From the NCBI RefSeq assembly GCF_003075435.1, contig NZ_QCZJ01000032.1, positions 1 to 60,337 of the forward strand: DNA of 60,337 nt, written 5' to 3'. Position 1 is the stretch's first letter; every line of letters begins with the position of its first letter. The position numbers were made by a program, and so were the translations under genes. Origin of the DNA: Terrimonas sp. GTDB lineage: Bacteria > Bacteroidota > Bacteroidia > Chitinophagales > Chitinophagaceae. Of this stretch, positions 16,405 to 25,577 are shown in pieces. The notes under the pieces were generated by a model. That model was not told where the DNA came from. It was given only the letters and a program-made list of their open reading frames with translations, and did no database searches.

Positions 16405-17559
16405 TTAGAGGTTGATTAGTGAAGCCGCAAAATTACGGGCCTCCGCATCGCTCTCAAAATATTCTTCGAGCGTGGGTTGAGCAATGTGTTTGATCTTGTC
16501 CATAGCTCTTTCTACCAGTTCAGTCATATCAAGAAAACCGATACGGTTTCTTAAAAATCCATATACTGCAATTTCATTGGCGGCATTCATTATGCAGGGC
16601 ATATTACCTCCTCTTTTCAATGCTTCTACGGCAAGCGCCAGGTTGCGGAATGTTTTTATATCCGGCTGTTCAAAATGCAATGAAGCAGCCCTTGAAAGAT
16701 CATACCGCGGAAACTTATTGGGTATACGCTGCGGAAAAGCCAATGCATACTGTATAGGCAGCTTCATATCCGGCAATCCCATCTGCGCTTTAATGCTTCC
16801 ATCCTCAAACTGCACCATAGAGTGAATAATGCTTTGTGGATGAACAACCACCTGTATCTGGTCAGGATTAAGATTAAACAGCCATTTTGCCTCAATCATT
16901 TCCAGTCCCTTGTTCATTAATGTTGCGGAATCAACAGAAATTTTAGCTCCCATATTCCAATTAGGGTGCTGCAATGCATGTTCCTTTTTTACATTCACCA
17001 AAAAATTAGGCTTCTTTCCTAAAAACGGACCGCCGGAAGCGGTGAGAATAACTTTTTCAATCTTATTTCTTGTTTCACCAACAAGGCATTGAAAAATAGC
17101 CGAATGCTCGGAATCAACAGGTATGATAGGCACACGCTTTTCAACGGCTTTCTGCATTACAATATCACCTGCAACCACCAGGGTTTCTTTATTGGCTAAT
17201 GCAATTACCTTACCTGCTTCAACAGCCTTTAATGTAGATTTCAGTCCGGCAAAACCCACAATTGCCGCCAGCATCATATCATAAGTATCAAAGGTTGCTA
17301 CTTCTTCCAATGCTTTTTCGCCGGCAAAAACTTTTACATCAGTTCCGGCCAAAGCCTCTTTTACCACGGGATATTTTGCTTCATTTACTATTACAACAGC
17401 ATTGGGATTAAATTTTTTTGCCTGTTGTATCAGCAGGTTTTCATTGGAATATGCCGTAAGAATTTCCACTTCAAACCTATCCGGATTTTCAGCAATTACT
17501 TCCAGTGCCTGTGTACCGATTGAACCGGTTGAGCCAAATATGCCTATTCGTTTTTTCAT
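16405..17559 (-). CDS. dxr: 1-deoxy-D-xylulose 5-phosphate reductoisomerase
   Basis: Dxr converts DXP to 2-C-methyl-D-erythritol 4-phosphate with NADPH and a divalent metal, the committed step of the non-mevalonate isoprenoid pathway in the cytoplasm. The NADPH-binding motif GSTGSIGTQALEVI is at residues 8-21, ANKETLVVAG near 120, the metal site PVDSEHSAIFQCL near 148, and the substrate-binding parts ASGGPF and WNMGAKISVDSATLMNKGLE near 175-215. The length of 384 is normal. It starts five bases after the GH3-family gene, so the two share a transcript, with rseP downstream. Confidence 0.97.
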   Translation of the reverse strand: MKKRIGIFGSTGSIGTQALEVIAENPDRFEVEILTAYSNENLLIQQAKKFNPNAVVIVNEAKYPVVKEALAGTDVKVFAGEKALEEVATFDTYDMMLAAIVGFAGLKSTLKAVEAGKVIALANKETLVVAGDIVMQKAVEKRVPIIPVDSEHSAIFQCLVGETRNKIEKVILTASGGPFLGKKPNFLVNVKKEHALQHPNWNMGAKISVDSATLMNKGLEMIEAKWLFNLNPDQIQVVVHPQSIIHSMVQFEDGSIKAQMGLPDMKLPIQYALAFPQRIPNKFPRYDLSRAASLHFEQPDIKTFRNLALAVEALKRGGNMPCIMNAANEIAVYGFLRNRIGFLDMTELVERAMDKIKHIAQPTLEEYFESDAEARNFAASLINL

Positions 17560-17564
17560 TCCTT

Positions 17565-19064
17565 TTATACCTCCTGAACGTATTTTGAAAGCTCATCCGC
17601 AATTTTCCTGTCGTTACTCAGCCTGGGCACTTTATTTTGTCCGCCAAGCTTTCCAACGCTTTTCATATAATCTATAAACCCGTTTTTTCTAACAGGTCTT
17701 ATTTTTAATGTTTGAAGAATATTGCCTGCAATTAAATCATCGTAGTAAATATTCTTTTGCCGGAGATTAAGATCAACCTCTGCCGTAAATTCATCCAGGT
17801 TTGCCGGGCGGTCTTCAAATTCTACGAACCACTCGTGGTAGCTTCTGCCCCTGCCCTGCTCTACCATTGGCGCTACAGTAAATTCAGTAATTTTTACGCC
17901 GCCTTTTTCCGCAGCCTTCATCAGGCTATATTCCACTTCTTCGCCAATTACATGCTCACCAAAAGCTGAAATATAATGCTTAATGCGACCGGTTACTATA
18001 ATCCTGTACGGATCTAATGATACAAATTTTATAGTATCTCCAATATTATACCCCCACAAGCCGGCATTGCTGTTAATTATAAGCGCATAATTTTCTCCAA
18101 CCTTTACATCTTTTAAAGTTAAACGTTTTGGATCAGGTTTGCCGATTTCCTGTACAGGCATAAATTCGAAAAAAATTCCAAAATCGGTATTCAGTAATAG
18201 GCCCTCGTGCTTTTGAGAATCCTGGAAAGCAAAAAAGCCTTCGGATGCCGGGTATGTTTCAATGGTATCAATCTTTTGACCAATGCTCTCAAACAATTTT
18301 GCTTTATAAGGGTCAAAATTTACACCACCCTGCACCAATACGCTGAAATTAGGGAATAACTCCTTTATTTTTTTGCCACTTCGTTGCTCCAGCCGGTCAA
18401 AATACATTTGCACCCATGGCGGAATACCGCTGATCACTGTCATGTTCTGATCAATGGTTTCATCCACTATTTTTTCCAGCTTGGTTTCCCAGTCTTCAAT
18501 ACAATTGGTTTCGTAACTGGGCAACTGGTTGGTGCGCAGGTACCTTGGTATCAGGTGATTGGAAATACCGCTTAATCTCCCGGTTGGTATCCCTCCTACC
18601 CTTTCCAGTTCGGGGCTGCCACTCAAAAAAATCATTTTTCCATCAGCGCAGGAGTAATTGCCGGTTTCTGTCATATAACAGAAAAAGGCATTCCTCGCCG
18701 TATCAAAATGGTTATCTACCGAATCTTTGGTAATAGGTATATACTTGGTTCCGCTGGTGGTGCCGGAGGTTTTGGCAAAATATATCGGAACACCCTTCCA
18801 CAATATATTATGTTTGCCCTGCTTGATCAGCTCTATATAAGGCTTAAAAGCCTCATAATCCCGCAGCGGCACAGCCTGGCTGAACTCGGCATACGTATTA
18901 ATATTATTGAACCCATGGTCCTTTCCGAATTGGGTTTTTCGCCCGGTTTTCAGCAGTTCCTTCAGAATACGCTCCTGGTCTTCCAGGGCCGTATGCATGG
19001 ATTTTTTAATCTGTTTGTATATATAACCGGCAAATGGCTTTGCCAGAAGAGATTTGATCTTCAT
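17565..19064 (-). CDS. GH3 family protein (acyl-acid-amido synthetase-like)
   Basis: GH3 enzymes adenylate a carboxylic acid and join it to an amino acid; plant members conjugate auxin and jasmonate. The bacterial substrate is unknown. The ATP-binding signature AKTSGTTSGTKYIP is near residues 90-103. The adenylation-fold motifs YPASEGFFAF near 265 and NAGLWGYNIGDTIKF near 335 (corresponding to the YxxxE and GxxGD motifs) are present. The C-terminal lid follows from about 360 (GRIKHYISAFGEHVIGEEVE). It has no signal peptide and is 499 residues long. It is the first gene of an apparent GH3-dxr-rseP unit with a near-consensus promoter. The link to isoprenoid synthesis is positional only. Confidence 0.88.
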   Translation of the reverse strand: MKIKSLLAKPFAGYIYKQIKKSMHTALEDQERILKELLKTGRKTQFGKDHGFNNINTYAEFSQAVPLRDYEAFKPYIELIKQGKHNILWKGVPIYFAKTSGTTSGTKYIPITKDSVDNHFDTARNAFFCYMTETGNYSCADGKMIFLSGSPELERVGGIPTGRLSGISNHLIPRYLRTNQLPSYETNCIEDWETKLEKIVDETIDQNMTVISGIPPWVQMYFDRLEQRSGKKIKELFPNFSVLVQGGVNFDPYKAKLFESIGQKIDTIETYPASEGFFAFQDSQKHEGLLLNTDFGIFFEFMPVQEIGKPDPKRLTLKDVKVGENYALIINSNAGLWGYNIGDTIKFVSLDPYRIIVTGRIKHYISAFGEHVIGEEVEYSLMKAAEKGGVKITEFTVAPMVEQGRGRSYHEWFVEFEDRPANLDEFTAEVDLNLRQKNIYYDDLIAGNILQTLKIRPVRKNGFIDYMKSVGKLGGQNKVPRLSNDRKIADELSKYVQEV

Positions 19065-19091
19065 TTATTTATGCAAGAATAGTTGAGGTTG

Positions 19092-19099
19092 CAAAGATA
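19092..19099 (-). promoter_or_regulatory. -7 promoter element for the GH3-dxr-rseP unit
   Basis: On the minus strand this reads TATCTTTG followed by CAA, a perfect match to TAnnTTTG, the -7 element used by the primary sigma factor of Bacteroidota. It places the transcript start about 20 bases before the GH3 start codon. No good -33 TTG was found at the usual distance. Confidence 0.5.
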
Positions 19100-19154
19100 G
19101 CTTTACACAGGTAAAGAGGCACGTTAAAGCTTGTAAGTTTTTTTCTGCTATTTA

Positions 19155-19185
19155 TTTGACATAAACAAAATTAACCCTACCTTTG
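19155..19185 (+). promoter_or_regulatory. Promoter of rplU-rpmA
   Basis: TTTG at 19155-19158 and TACCTTTG at 19178-19185 are separated by 19 bases, which fits the Bacteroidota -33/-7 consensus well. Transcription would begin near 19192, about 14 bases before the rplU ATG. Confidence 0.7.
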
Positions 19186-19205
19186 CACTCCTTAAAATTT
19201 GACTC

Positions 19206-19508
19206 ATGTTCGCAGTAGTTAAAATCGCCGGTCAGCAATTTAAAGTTCAGCAGGGACAAAACCTGTACGTTCCGCACCTTTCAGGTAAAGCGGGAGATAC
19301 TGTAGAGTTCAGTGATGTATTGCTGGCTAACAGCGGAGACGCTATTTCCGTAGGCGCTGATGTAAAAGTTAAAGTAAAAGCTGAAATCGTAAAAGAAGTT
19401 CAGGGTGATAAAGTGATCGCTTTTAAAATGAAAAGAAGAAAAGGTTTCCGCAAGAAACATGGTCACCGTACTTTATATACTCAAATCAAAGTAACTGATA
19501 TTGCATAA
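19206..19508 (+). CDS. rplU: 50S ribosomal protein L21
   Basis: L21 binds 23S rRNA in the large subunit. The N-terminus FAVVKIAGQQFKVQQGQ and the C-terminal RRRKGFRKKHGHRTLYTQIK are the standard L21 signatures. The length of 100 is normal. It precedes rpmA by 41 bases, as in most bacteria, and has its own strong-looking promoter. Confidence 0.98.
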   Translation: MFAVVKIAGQQFKVQQGQNLYVPHLSGKAGDTVEFSDVLLANSGDAISVGADVKVKVKAEIVKEVQGDKVIAFKMKRRKGFRKKHGHRTLYTQIKVTDIA

Positions 19509-19549
19509 GTTTTTGCTTACAGCATTATTGAATTTTAAATCTTTTAAAC

Positions 19550-19816
19550 ATGGCACATAAAAAAGGTGAAGGTAGTGTAAAGAATGGCCGCGATTCGCAA
19601 AGCAAACGTCTTGGCGTTAAAATCTTTGGTGGTCAGCCAGCAGTAGCCGGAAACATTATTGTTCGTCAGCGTGGTACTTCTTACCATCCTGGTAAGAATG
19701 TTGGTGTTGGAAGAGACTATACTTTGTTCGCATTAAGTGATGGTGTTGTTGAATTCAGAAAAGGAAAGAACGCCAAAACTTTTGTATCTGTAACAGCAGT
19801 AGAGGCTTCCATATAA
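19550..19816 (+). CDS. rpmA: 50S ribosomal protein L27
   Basis: L27 sits near the peptidyl transferase centre with its N-terminal tail. [19 protein letters not shown] is the expected start (no Firmicutes-type leader to be cleaved), and [19 protein letters not shown] and GRDYTLFAL are family motifs. It has 88 residues. It is the second gene of the rplU-rpmA unit; the histone-like gene follows 81 bases later. Confidence 0.98.
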   Translation: MAHKKGEGSVKNGRDSQSKRLGVKIFGGQPAVAGNIIVRQRGTSYHPGKNVGVGRDYTLFALSDGVVEFRKGKNAKTFVSVTAVEASI

Positions 19817-19897
19817 AAAAAAATTTTGTAGTTAGAAAAATGTTTTTAATTTTATTGCGTTAATCCATTTATTATCTAACCATTAAATTCTAAAAAC

Positions 19898-20026
19898 ATG
19901 GCAACTGCAAAGAAAGCTGCAAAAAAAGCTGCTCCTAAAAAAGCTGCAAAAAAAGCTGCTCCTAAGAAAGCTGCAAAAAAAGCTGCTCCTAAAAAAGCTG
20001 CTAAGAAAGCTGCTAAGAAAAAATAA
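19898..20026 (+). CDS. Small histone H1-like Lys/Ala/Pro-rich protein
   Basis: This open frame encodes 42 residues, MATAKK followed by repeats of AAKKAAPKK. About 20 residues are Lys and almost all others are Ala or Pro, the composition of the histone H1 C-terminal tail and of bacterial HC1/AlgP-like tails. It should bind DNA (or RNA) without sequence preference through charge. The gene itself is three direct copies of a 27-base unit plus a shorter end. An ATG in a typical A-rich context, a clean stop and an immediate strong terminator argue that it is real. Similar short proteins are found in many Bacteroidota. It lies after rpmA, perhaps co-transcribed with it. Confidence 0.85.
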   Translation: MATAKKAAKKAAPKKAAKKAAPKKAAKKAAPKKAAKKAAKKK

Positions 20027-20060
20027 GCTAACGCTGATTTTTAATAGAGCAAAAAATATA

Positions 20061-20084
20061 AAGTCCCTTTCAGGGACTTTTTTT
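20061..20084 (+). terminator. Rho-independent terminator after the histone-like gene
   Basis: The eight-base-pair perfect stem AAGTCCCT / AGGGACTT has a three-base loop (ttc), followed by a run of T. A second small hairpin (TGCCCT ga AGGGCA) follows at 20090-20103. The rest of the gap to 20260 holds only a weak -7-like TATCTTAG near 20230. Confidence 0.9.
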
Positions 20085-20260
20085 TGCTCTGCCCTGAAGG
20101 GCAGGGCAATTCAACTTTATCCGGAATTCCTGATGACTAACTCATTTTACTTTTCCTTAATATAGCCCCGGGTATGAATTGCCTTATTCTTCAGAGCGGG
20201 CATAGTTTTCTGCCACAATAATATTCAGCCTATCTTAGCAACTGAACTTCATTATTTATT

Positions 20261-21934
20261 ATGGACAATTACCAGGTTGCCGAGTTTTTTTCCCTGCTGT
20301 CAAAACTGATGGATATCCACGGTGAAAACAGCTTTAAATCAAAATCGTATTCAATAGCCGCTTTTAATATTGATAAACTGCCCACGCCGCTGCAATCTTT
20401 GCCGCCGGAACAAATATTTTCTATAAAAGGAATTGGTGACGCCACCGGCAAAAAAATTCTGGAAATTATTAATACCGGCAAACTGCTGGCGCTTGAAGAT
20501 TATATACAAAAAACACCGCCCGGTGTTATAGAAATGCTGAATATAAAAGGGCTGGGACCCAAAAAGATAGCCGTGGTTTGGAAAGAAATGGGCATAGAGT
20601 CTATCGGGGAATTATTATATGCCTGTAACGAAAACAGGTTGTTGCTATATAAAGGCTTTGGCGAAAAAACACAGCAGAACGTAAAAAGCTATATTGAATT
20701 TTACCTGCGCAGCAAGGGCAGCTATCTTTTTGCGGAAATAGAGCCTTATGCGCTCACGCTTCAGCAGCAACTTCAAAAACATTTTTCAAAAAACCGCTTT
20801 GAGCTCACCGGAGCTTTCCGCAGGCAAACGCCAACCATTGATGTTTTGGAATGGGTTACTGATGCCGATCTTGCTGTATTAGAAAAATATTTAACCGAAC
20901 ATTCATTTACGCTTGCAGAAAAAAATACTACGGATATTATTTTCAAATCGCCTGAAAATACAAGTCTTCGTTTTTATGCAGCCCGGCAGGATAATTTTGG
21001 CAGCATTTTGTTTCATACCACATCTTCAGCAGCATTCTTAAATGAATGGGAGAAAAAATTCCCTGCAGTTGCCACATTTACAGAAGAAGACCAGCTATTT
21101 AAAGCTGCATCCGTACCATATATACTACCCTGCCTGCGCGAAAAAGAAACAATTATCGCTAAAGCGATTGGCAATCAACTGCCTGAACTTATTCAGCCAA
21201 ACGACATAAAGGGAATCATTCATAGCCACAGCAACTGGAGCGATGGAGTGAATACCATTGAAGAAATGGCTAAAGCCTGTATAGACCAGGGGTTGGAATA
21301 CCTGGTGATCAGCGATCATAGTAAATCAGCGTTTTATGCCAACGGACTAAAGGAAGACAGAATAAAAGAACAACACCGGTATATTGATGAGCTCAATGAA
21401 AAATTAAAACCGTTTAAAATATTCAAAAGCATTGAAGCTGATATTCTTAATGATGGCAATCTTGATTACAGCGACGATATATTATCTACATTCGATTTAG
21501 TGATTGCTTCTGTTCACTCCAACCTCAAAATGCCTGAAGAGAAAGCAATGATGCGGCTTAGTGCCGCTATCCGGAATCCTTACACTACAATTTTAGGGCA
21601 TTTAACAGGAAGGCTGCTATTAAGCCGGGAGGGCTATCCGGTGGATCATGAAAAGATTATTGAATTATGCGTGGAGAATGATGTAGTAATAGAATTAAAT
21701 GCGCATCCCCGCCGCCTTGATATGGACTGGATATGGATTGACCATGCAGTTGAAAAAGGAGCGCTTATTTCCATTGACCCGGACGCACATGATATAGCCG
21801 GGTTTATTGATACCCGCTATGGTGTGCTGGCGGCACAAAAAGCAGGACTAACAAAGCAGAACAACCTGAGCAGCTTTGAGTTAACAGCGTTTGAACAGTT
21901 TCTCAGTAAAAGAAAGCAAAAAAAAGGTTTATAA
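20261..21934 (+). CDS. PolX-family protein with degenerate polymerase site and intact PHP nuclease domain
   Basis: The layout is that of bacterial DNA polymerase X (557 residues). Residues 1-80 form the 8-kDa-like helical domain, helix-hairpin-helix motifs lie near 53-63 (IFSIKGIGDATG) and 94-104 (NIKGLGPKK), a nucleotidyltransferase-like middle spans about 150-300, and a PHP domain spans 315-557. In the middle, the motif G-S-x-RR...D-x-D reads GAFRRQTPTIDVLEW: the two catalytic Asp positions are Val195 and Glu197, and the third (normally V-D-L-R) is Ser235 in TSLRFYA. Polymerase activity is therefore unlikely. The PHP metal motifs are intact: HSHSNWSDG (321-329), SDHS (351-354), a Glu near 386, SVHS, LGH and DPDAHD. 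I infer a 3'-5' exonuclease or AP endonuclease role in DNA repair. Confidence 0.9.
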   Translation: MDNYQVAEFFSLLSKLMDIHGENSFKSKSYSIAAFNIDKLPTPLQSLPPEQIFSIKGIGDATGKKILEIINTGKLLALEDYIQKTPPGVIEMLNIKGLGPKKIAVVWKEMGIESIGELLYACNENRLLLYKGFGEKTQQNVKSYIEFYLRSKGSYLFAEIEPYALTLQQQLQKHFSKNRFELTGAFRRQTPTIDVLEWVTDADLAVLEKYLTEHSFTLAEKNTTDIIFKSPENTSLRFYAARQDNFGSILFHTTSSAAFLNEWEKKFPAVATFTEEDQLFKAASVPYILPCLREKETIIAKAIGNQLPELIQPNDIKGIIHSHSNWSDGVNTIEEMAKACIDQGLEYLVISDHSKSAFYANGLKEDRIKEQHRYIDELNEKLKPFKIFKSIEADILNDGNLDYSDDILSTFDLVIASVHSNLKMPEEKAMMRLSAAIRNPYTTILGHLTGRLLLSREGYPVDHEKIIELCVENDVVIELNAHPRRLDMDWIWIDHAVEKGALISIDPDAHDIAGFIDTRYGVLAAQKAGLTKQNNLSSFELTAFEQFLSKRKQKKGL

Positions 21935-22015
21935 CTGGTTAGTCAAATACTCAATTTTTAGAACAATTACTCAACCATCGTAAAGTAAGGATCACACTTT
22001 TAATAAATTGCATCA

Positions 22016-25000
22016 TTGCTTAAAAAAATCCATATCGCACAATACTTCTTTGCGATTGTGTTCAGCGGGATAATGCATTCTGCCGCTGCACAATTGAGTG
22101 ACTATCATTTGCAGATATTTGACCATACTTCAGGAATACTTCCAGGCGGTATTTCGCAGTTGGTAAAAGACAAAAAAGGTCTTTTGTGGATTTTATACGC
22201 CAATAAAGTGCAATGCTTTGACGGACAGCTGATCCAAACTTATGACCCTACCAACGCGCTTCAAACTTTTTATTGCGATAAAAATAACAGGATATGGGTA
22301 TGCGCTGACAGCGGCCCTTTTCTTTTTTCAGAGAAGAAAAATACGTTTGAAAAAATCCATGTTAAAACAAATAACCAGGATCTGTTATCCGGGTATATAA
22401 TGGAATTTCCGGGTGGTGAAATTGTATTACTGACCAATAACGGATGCTTCTCCTACAATCAATCGCTAAATCAGTTTGAGCAGATCAAAGATCATCCTTT
22501 TTTATTGCGGAGGTTCACCCCCAATGCCAGCGAGATGTATCAGAACCTGCTGTTTGTTCATAATGACAAATATTTATTCAGGTACAATATTCAAACAAAA
22601 GAAGTTGACAGCCTGCCTGCTATTGAAACATACGGTATTTATCCTATTTCCAGGGATAGCCTCCTGATCAATACAAGAGGGGATGTTGTGCGCTGGTATG
22701 ATTTCAATACCCAAAAAATAACTACAGCTTACTTTGACCAAAAGGCAAAAACCTCTTTTAATTTAAGAAATACAGTATCTATCGCACCTTCCCGGTTTTT
22801 ATTAGCGTCCTCGGTGGGACTTATTGAATATGACGCTTCAAGCAAGGTTTTTCTAAAAAGAAACTTTTTTCTTGATGGCATGCGGGTGGCAACAAATGAA
22901 TATGCCACCTATATTTATTATGATACAACAGAAGGGAATGCATGGATGGCAACTAACGAAGGCGTTGCAAAATTCGCTGTGCGTGATGAGCCAATCGGCT
23001 TTGTGAAGATTAAGCAAATGGATGATGAAATTTCTGCAGGTATTGATGATATAAGAAGAATTATTGAAGATAAGGACGGCAATATCTGGACAGCAACCGG
23101 GTATGGCTTTGCACGTTTTGGTAAAACAAGTGGCAACTGGAAGGTATTTTCTCCCACCGGAGATGGCAAAAAAACACTGAATCACGAATCCATAAGAGGT
23201 TTGCAATATGATGGCAAATACCTGATACTTGGTCCAACCAGTACCGGAGTATGGTTGTTTGATCCGACAACAGAAACCTATACACATCCCCGCTATACAA
23301 CCGATGCTGTAAAACAAAGAGCAGAAAAAGACTTTATCAGCGACATTATAAAAATGAACAACGGAGATTTTTTAATCTCGGCCCGCAGTGCATTTTATAT
23401 ACTAAAAGCAAAAACATACGAAATACATTCGGTTATACCGATTGATTATGTTCCGGAGTTTAAAACTGTTACTGCTAATGGCTCGGATGGTATAACCTGG
23501 ATAGGCTCCGCTACCGGCTTATACTATATGGATTCTACATTTAAAAAATTGAATACAGTAAATTTTCCAGCCGGTTTTTTACCTGTTAGTAGTGGACTGC
23601 TATTACGCGATAACCGTTTTATGTTTTCGTGCAACGGAGGTTTATTTACGGCTAAACATGATGAGCACACCGGAACAGTATCAATAACAAAAATGACCGA
23701 TGTTTTTGATGGAATGCCATTGGCAATAACCTATCTTGACAACAATGGCGTTATCTGGGGAGCATCAGACAAAGGTATTGTACGCTTTAACCCTGTTAAG
23801 TCTACATTCCGCAAATATGACTATTCAGACAATATACAGGGCTACACTTTTAATGGCAGCGCATGGTATAAGGACAGTGATGGCAGAATTTATTTCGGCG
23901 GAACCAATGGGCTCAATTACTGGCATCCTGAAAGTTTTTCCGTAACGCCGGAGCCCTATGATATTTATGTTAGAAAAATAAGGATAGGCAATAAAGCATA
24001 TTCGCCTATTTCATTTGACAGTATAGCACCGGTCAAATATGATGAACAATCTATTGATGTTGAATTTGGTGCAGCTTATTTTAATAACCCGGAAAAGGTA
24101 AAATACCGTTACAAACTTGAAGGTGTTGATAAAGAATGGAAAGATGCAGGAGCAGGTAACCTGATCAGGTTTACTTCATTGTCGCCAGGTCATTATACAT
24201 TCAAAATACAGGGCAGCTTAAACCAGGTAGACTGGAAAGACGCCAAAGCAAAAATTTCTTTTGAAATACTACCTCCGTTTTGGTTAACATGGTGGTTTCT
24301 TTCTTTATGCGGTGTATCAATTATCGGCATTGTGCTGCTGATCATGCGCAATCATCGCATAAAAATCCGGGAAAAACAGGAGGAACTGGAGGCAGAACAA
24401 TCCATTAATCATTTTTCCTCAAGCATTCATGCCGGACAGTCTGTAGATGATATTTTGTGGGATGTTGCAAGAAATTGTATCAGCCAGCTATCCTTTGAAG
24501 ATTGTGTTATTTACCTGGTAGATGAAGACAGGCAGGTATTGGTACAAAAAGCTGCATTCGGACCTAAGAGCCCAAAAAATTATGTAATAACCAACCCTAT
24601 TGAAATCCCTATAGGCAAAGGCATTACAGGCAATGTAGCCTTAACAGGCAAACCAGAAATTGTAAATGATACCTCTATTGATCCAAGATATATAGTGGAT
24701 GATGCGATGCGCTATTCCGAAATAGCTATTCCTATCAAAGCCGGGGAACAGGTATTGGGAGTTATTGACTGTGAGCATTCGAAAAAAAGGTTTTTTACAC
24801 AGCGGCATTTATTTATTCTTACAACAATAGCCTCTCTTTGTGCAAGCAAAATAGTAAGATCAAGAATTGAAGGACAAAAGCAGGAAGCAGAACGCGTTTT
24901 GCGTGATACCCAGCAAAAAATGGCAGAAATTGAAATGCAGGCCCTGCGTGCGCAAATGAACCCGCATTTTATTTTTAATTGTCTTAATTCTATCAACAGG

Positions 25001-25567
25001 TATATCGTAAAGAGTGACCAGGCCACAGCTTCATTATATCTTACCCGTTTTGCCAAGCTGATAAGACTGATACTGGATAATTCAAACAATAAATCCGTTT
25101 CGCTGGCCAGTGAATTAGAAGCTCTTCGGCTTTATATAGAAATGGAAAGCATCAGGTTTGAAAAGCAGTTTACGTATTCCATTTCCGTTGATAAAGATGT
25201 TCAACAGGATCATATATATGTACCGCCACTGATCATTCAGCCTTTTGTTGAAAATGCTATCTGGCATGGTTTATTGCATAAGGAGACCGCCGGTCATCTT
25301 TACATTACTTTCAGCAGGAAAATTCAGAACATTCTGCAATGTACTATTGAAGACGATGGTGTAGGCCGCGAAAAAGCAAAGGAGCTTAAAAGCAAATCAA
25401 CCTCAACCAAAAGATCGCTGGGAATGAAATTAACAGAAGACAGGCTTTCTTTGTTAAACAGGCAAACATTACTGGATGCCACAGTGGAAGTGCTTGACCT
25501 GAAAGACAGATCGGGTGAAGCTACCGGTACCAAGGTAATATTAAAAATTCCCGTTGATGCCTATTAA
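22016..25567 (+). CDS. Sensor kinase: beta-propeller, Y_Y_Y, GAF and LytS-type kinase domains
   Basis: The start is TTG at 22016, chosen because it begins a complete Sec signal peptide (LKKIHIAQYFFAIVF... AAAQ). A periplasmic two-bladed propeller sensor follows (repeats such as DKKGLLWILYANKVQCFDG, EDKDGNIWTATGYGFARF, DNNGVIWGASDKGIVRF). Then come a Y_Y_Y domain (YRYKLEGVDKEW, about 700), a membrane helix (WWFLSLCGVSIIGIVLLIM), a GAF domain (about 800-960) and a His_kinase/HATPase module. The phospho-acceptor His is in AQMNPHFIFNCLN; the ATP site has FVENAIWHG and EDDGVGRE. At 1183 residues it is a full-length hybrid of the propeller type but without DNA-binding or receiver domains; its partner is the next gene. 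Confidence 0.93.
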   Translation: MLKKIHIAQYFFAIVFSGIMHSAAAQLSDYHLQIFDHTSGILPGGISQLVKDKKGLLWILYANKVQCFDGQLIQTYDPTNALQTFYCDKNNRIWVCADSGPFLFSEKKNTFEKIHVKTNNQDLLSGYIMEFPGGEIVLLTNNGCFSYNQSLNQFEQIKDHPFLLRRFTPNASEMYQNLLFVHNDKYLFRYNIQTKEVDSLPAIETYGIYPISRDSLLINTRGDVVRWYDFNTQKITTAYFDQKAKTSFNLRNTVSIAPSRFLLASSVGLIEYDASSKVFLKRNFFLDGMRVATNEYATYIYYDTTEGNAWMATNEGVAKFAVRDEPIGFVKIKQMDDEISAGIDDIRRIIEDKDGNIWTATGYGFARFGKTSGNWKVFSPTGDGKKTLNHESIRGLQYDGKYLILGPTSTGVWLFDPTTETYTHPRYTTDAVKQRAEKDFISDIIKMNNGDFLISARSAFYILKAKTYEIHSVIPIDYVPEFKTVTANGSDGITWIGSATGLYYMDSTFKKLNTVNFPAGFLPVSSGLLLRDNRFMFSCNGGLFTAKHDEHTGTVSITKMTDVFDGMPLAITYLDNNGVIWGASDKGIVRFNPVKSTFRKYDYSDNIQGYTFNGSAWYKDSDGRIYFGGTNGLNYWHPESFSVTPEPYDIYVRKIRIGNKAYSPISFDSIAPVKYDEQSIDVEFGAAYFNNPEKVKYRYKLEGVDKEWKDAGAGNLIRFTSLSPGHYTFKIQGSLNQVDWKDAKAKISFEILPPFWLTWWFLSLCGVSIIGIVLLIMRNHRIKIREKQEELEAEQSINHFSSSIHAGQSVDDILWDVARNCISQLSFEDCVIYLVDEDRQVLVQKAAFGPKSPKNYVITNPIEIPIGKGITGNVALTGKPEIVNDTSIDPRYIVDDAMRYSEIAIPIKAGEQVLGVIDCEHSKKRFFTQRHLFILTTIASLCASKIVRSRIEGQKQEAERVLRDTQQKMAEIEMQALRAQMNPHFIFNCLNSINRYIVKSDQATASLYLTRFAKLIRLILDNSNNKSVSLASELEALRLYIEMESIRFEKQFTYSISVDKDVQQDHIYVPPLIIQPFVENAIWHGLLHKETAGHLYITFSRKIQNILQCTIEDDGVGREKAKELKSKSTSTKRSLGMKLTEDRLSLLNRQTLLDATVEVLDLKDRSGEATGTKVILKIPVDAY

Positions 25568-25577
25568 AAATGATATT

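Noticed and set aside
19898-20026. Repeated 27-base units as a possible CRISPR or minisatellite
   Set aside because: Units are contiguous without spacers and keep a Lys/Ala/Pro reading frame, so they are coding repeats.
22853-23317. 154-codon open frame on the minus strand inside the propeller kinase
   Set aside because: It is Cys/Ile-rich, antisense to propeller repeats, with no start signals; a shadow frame.
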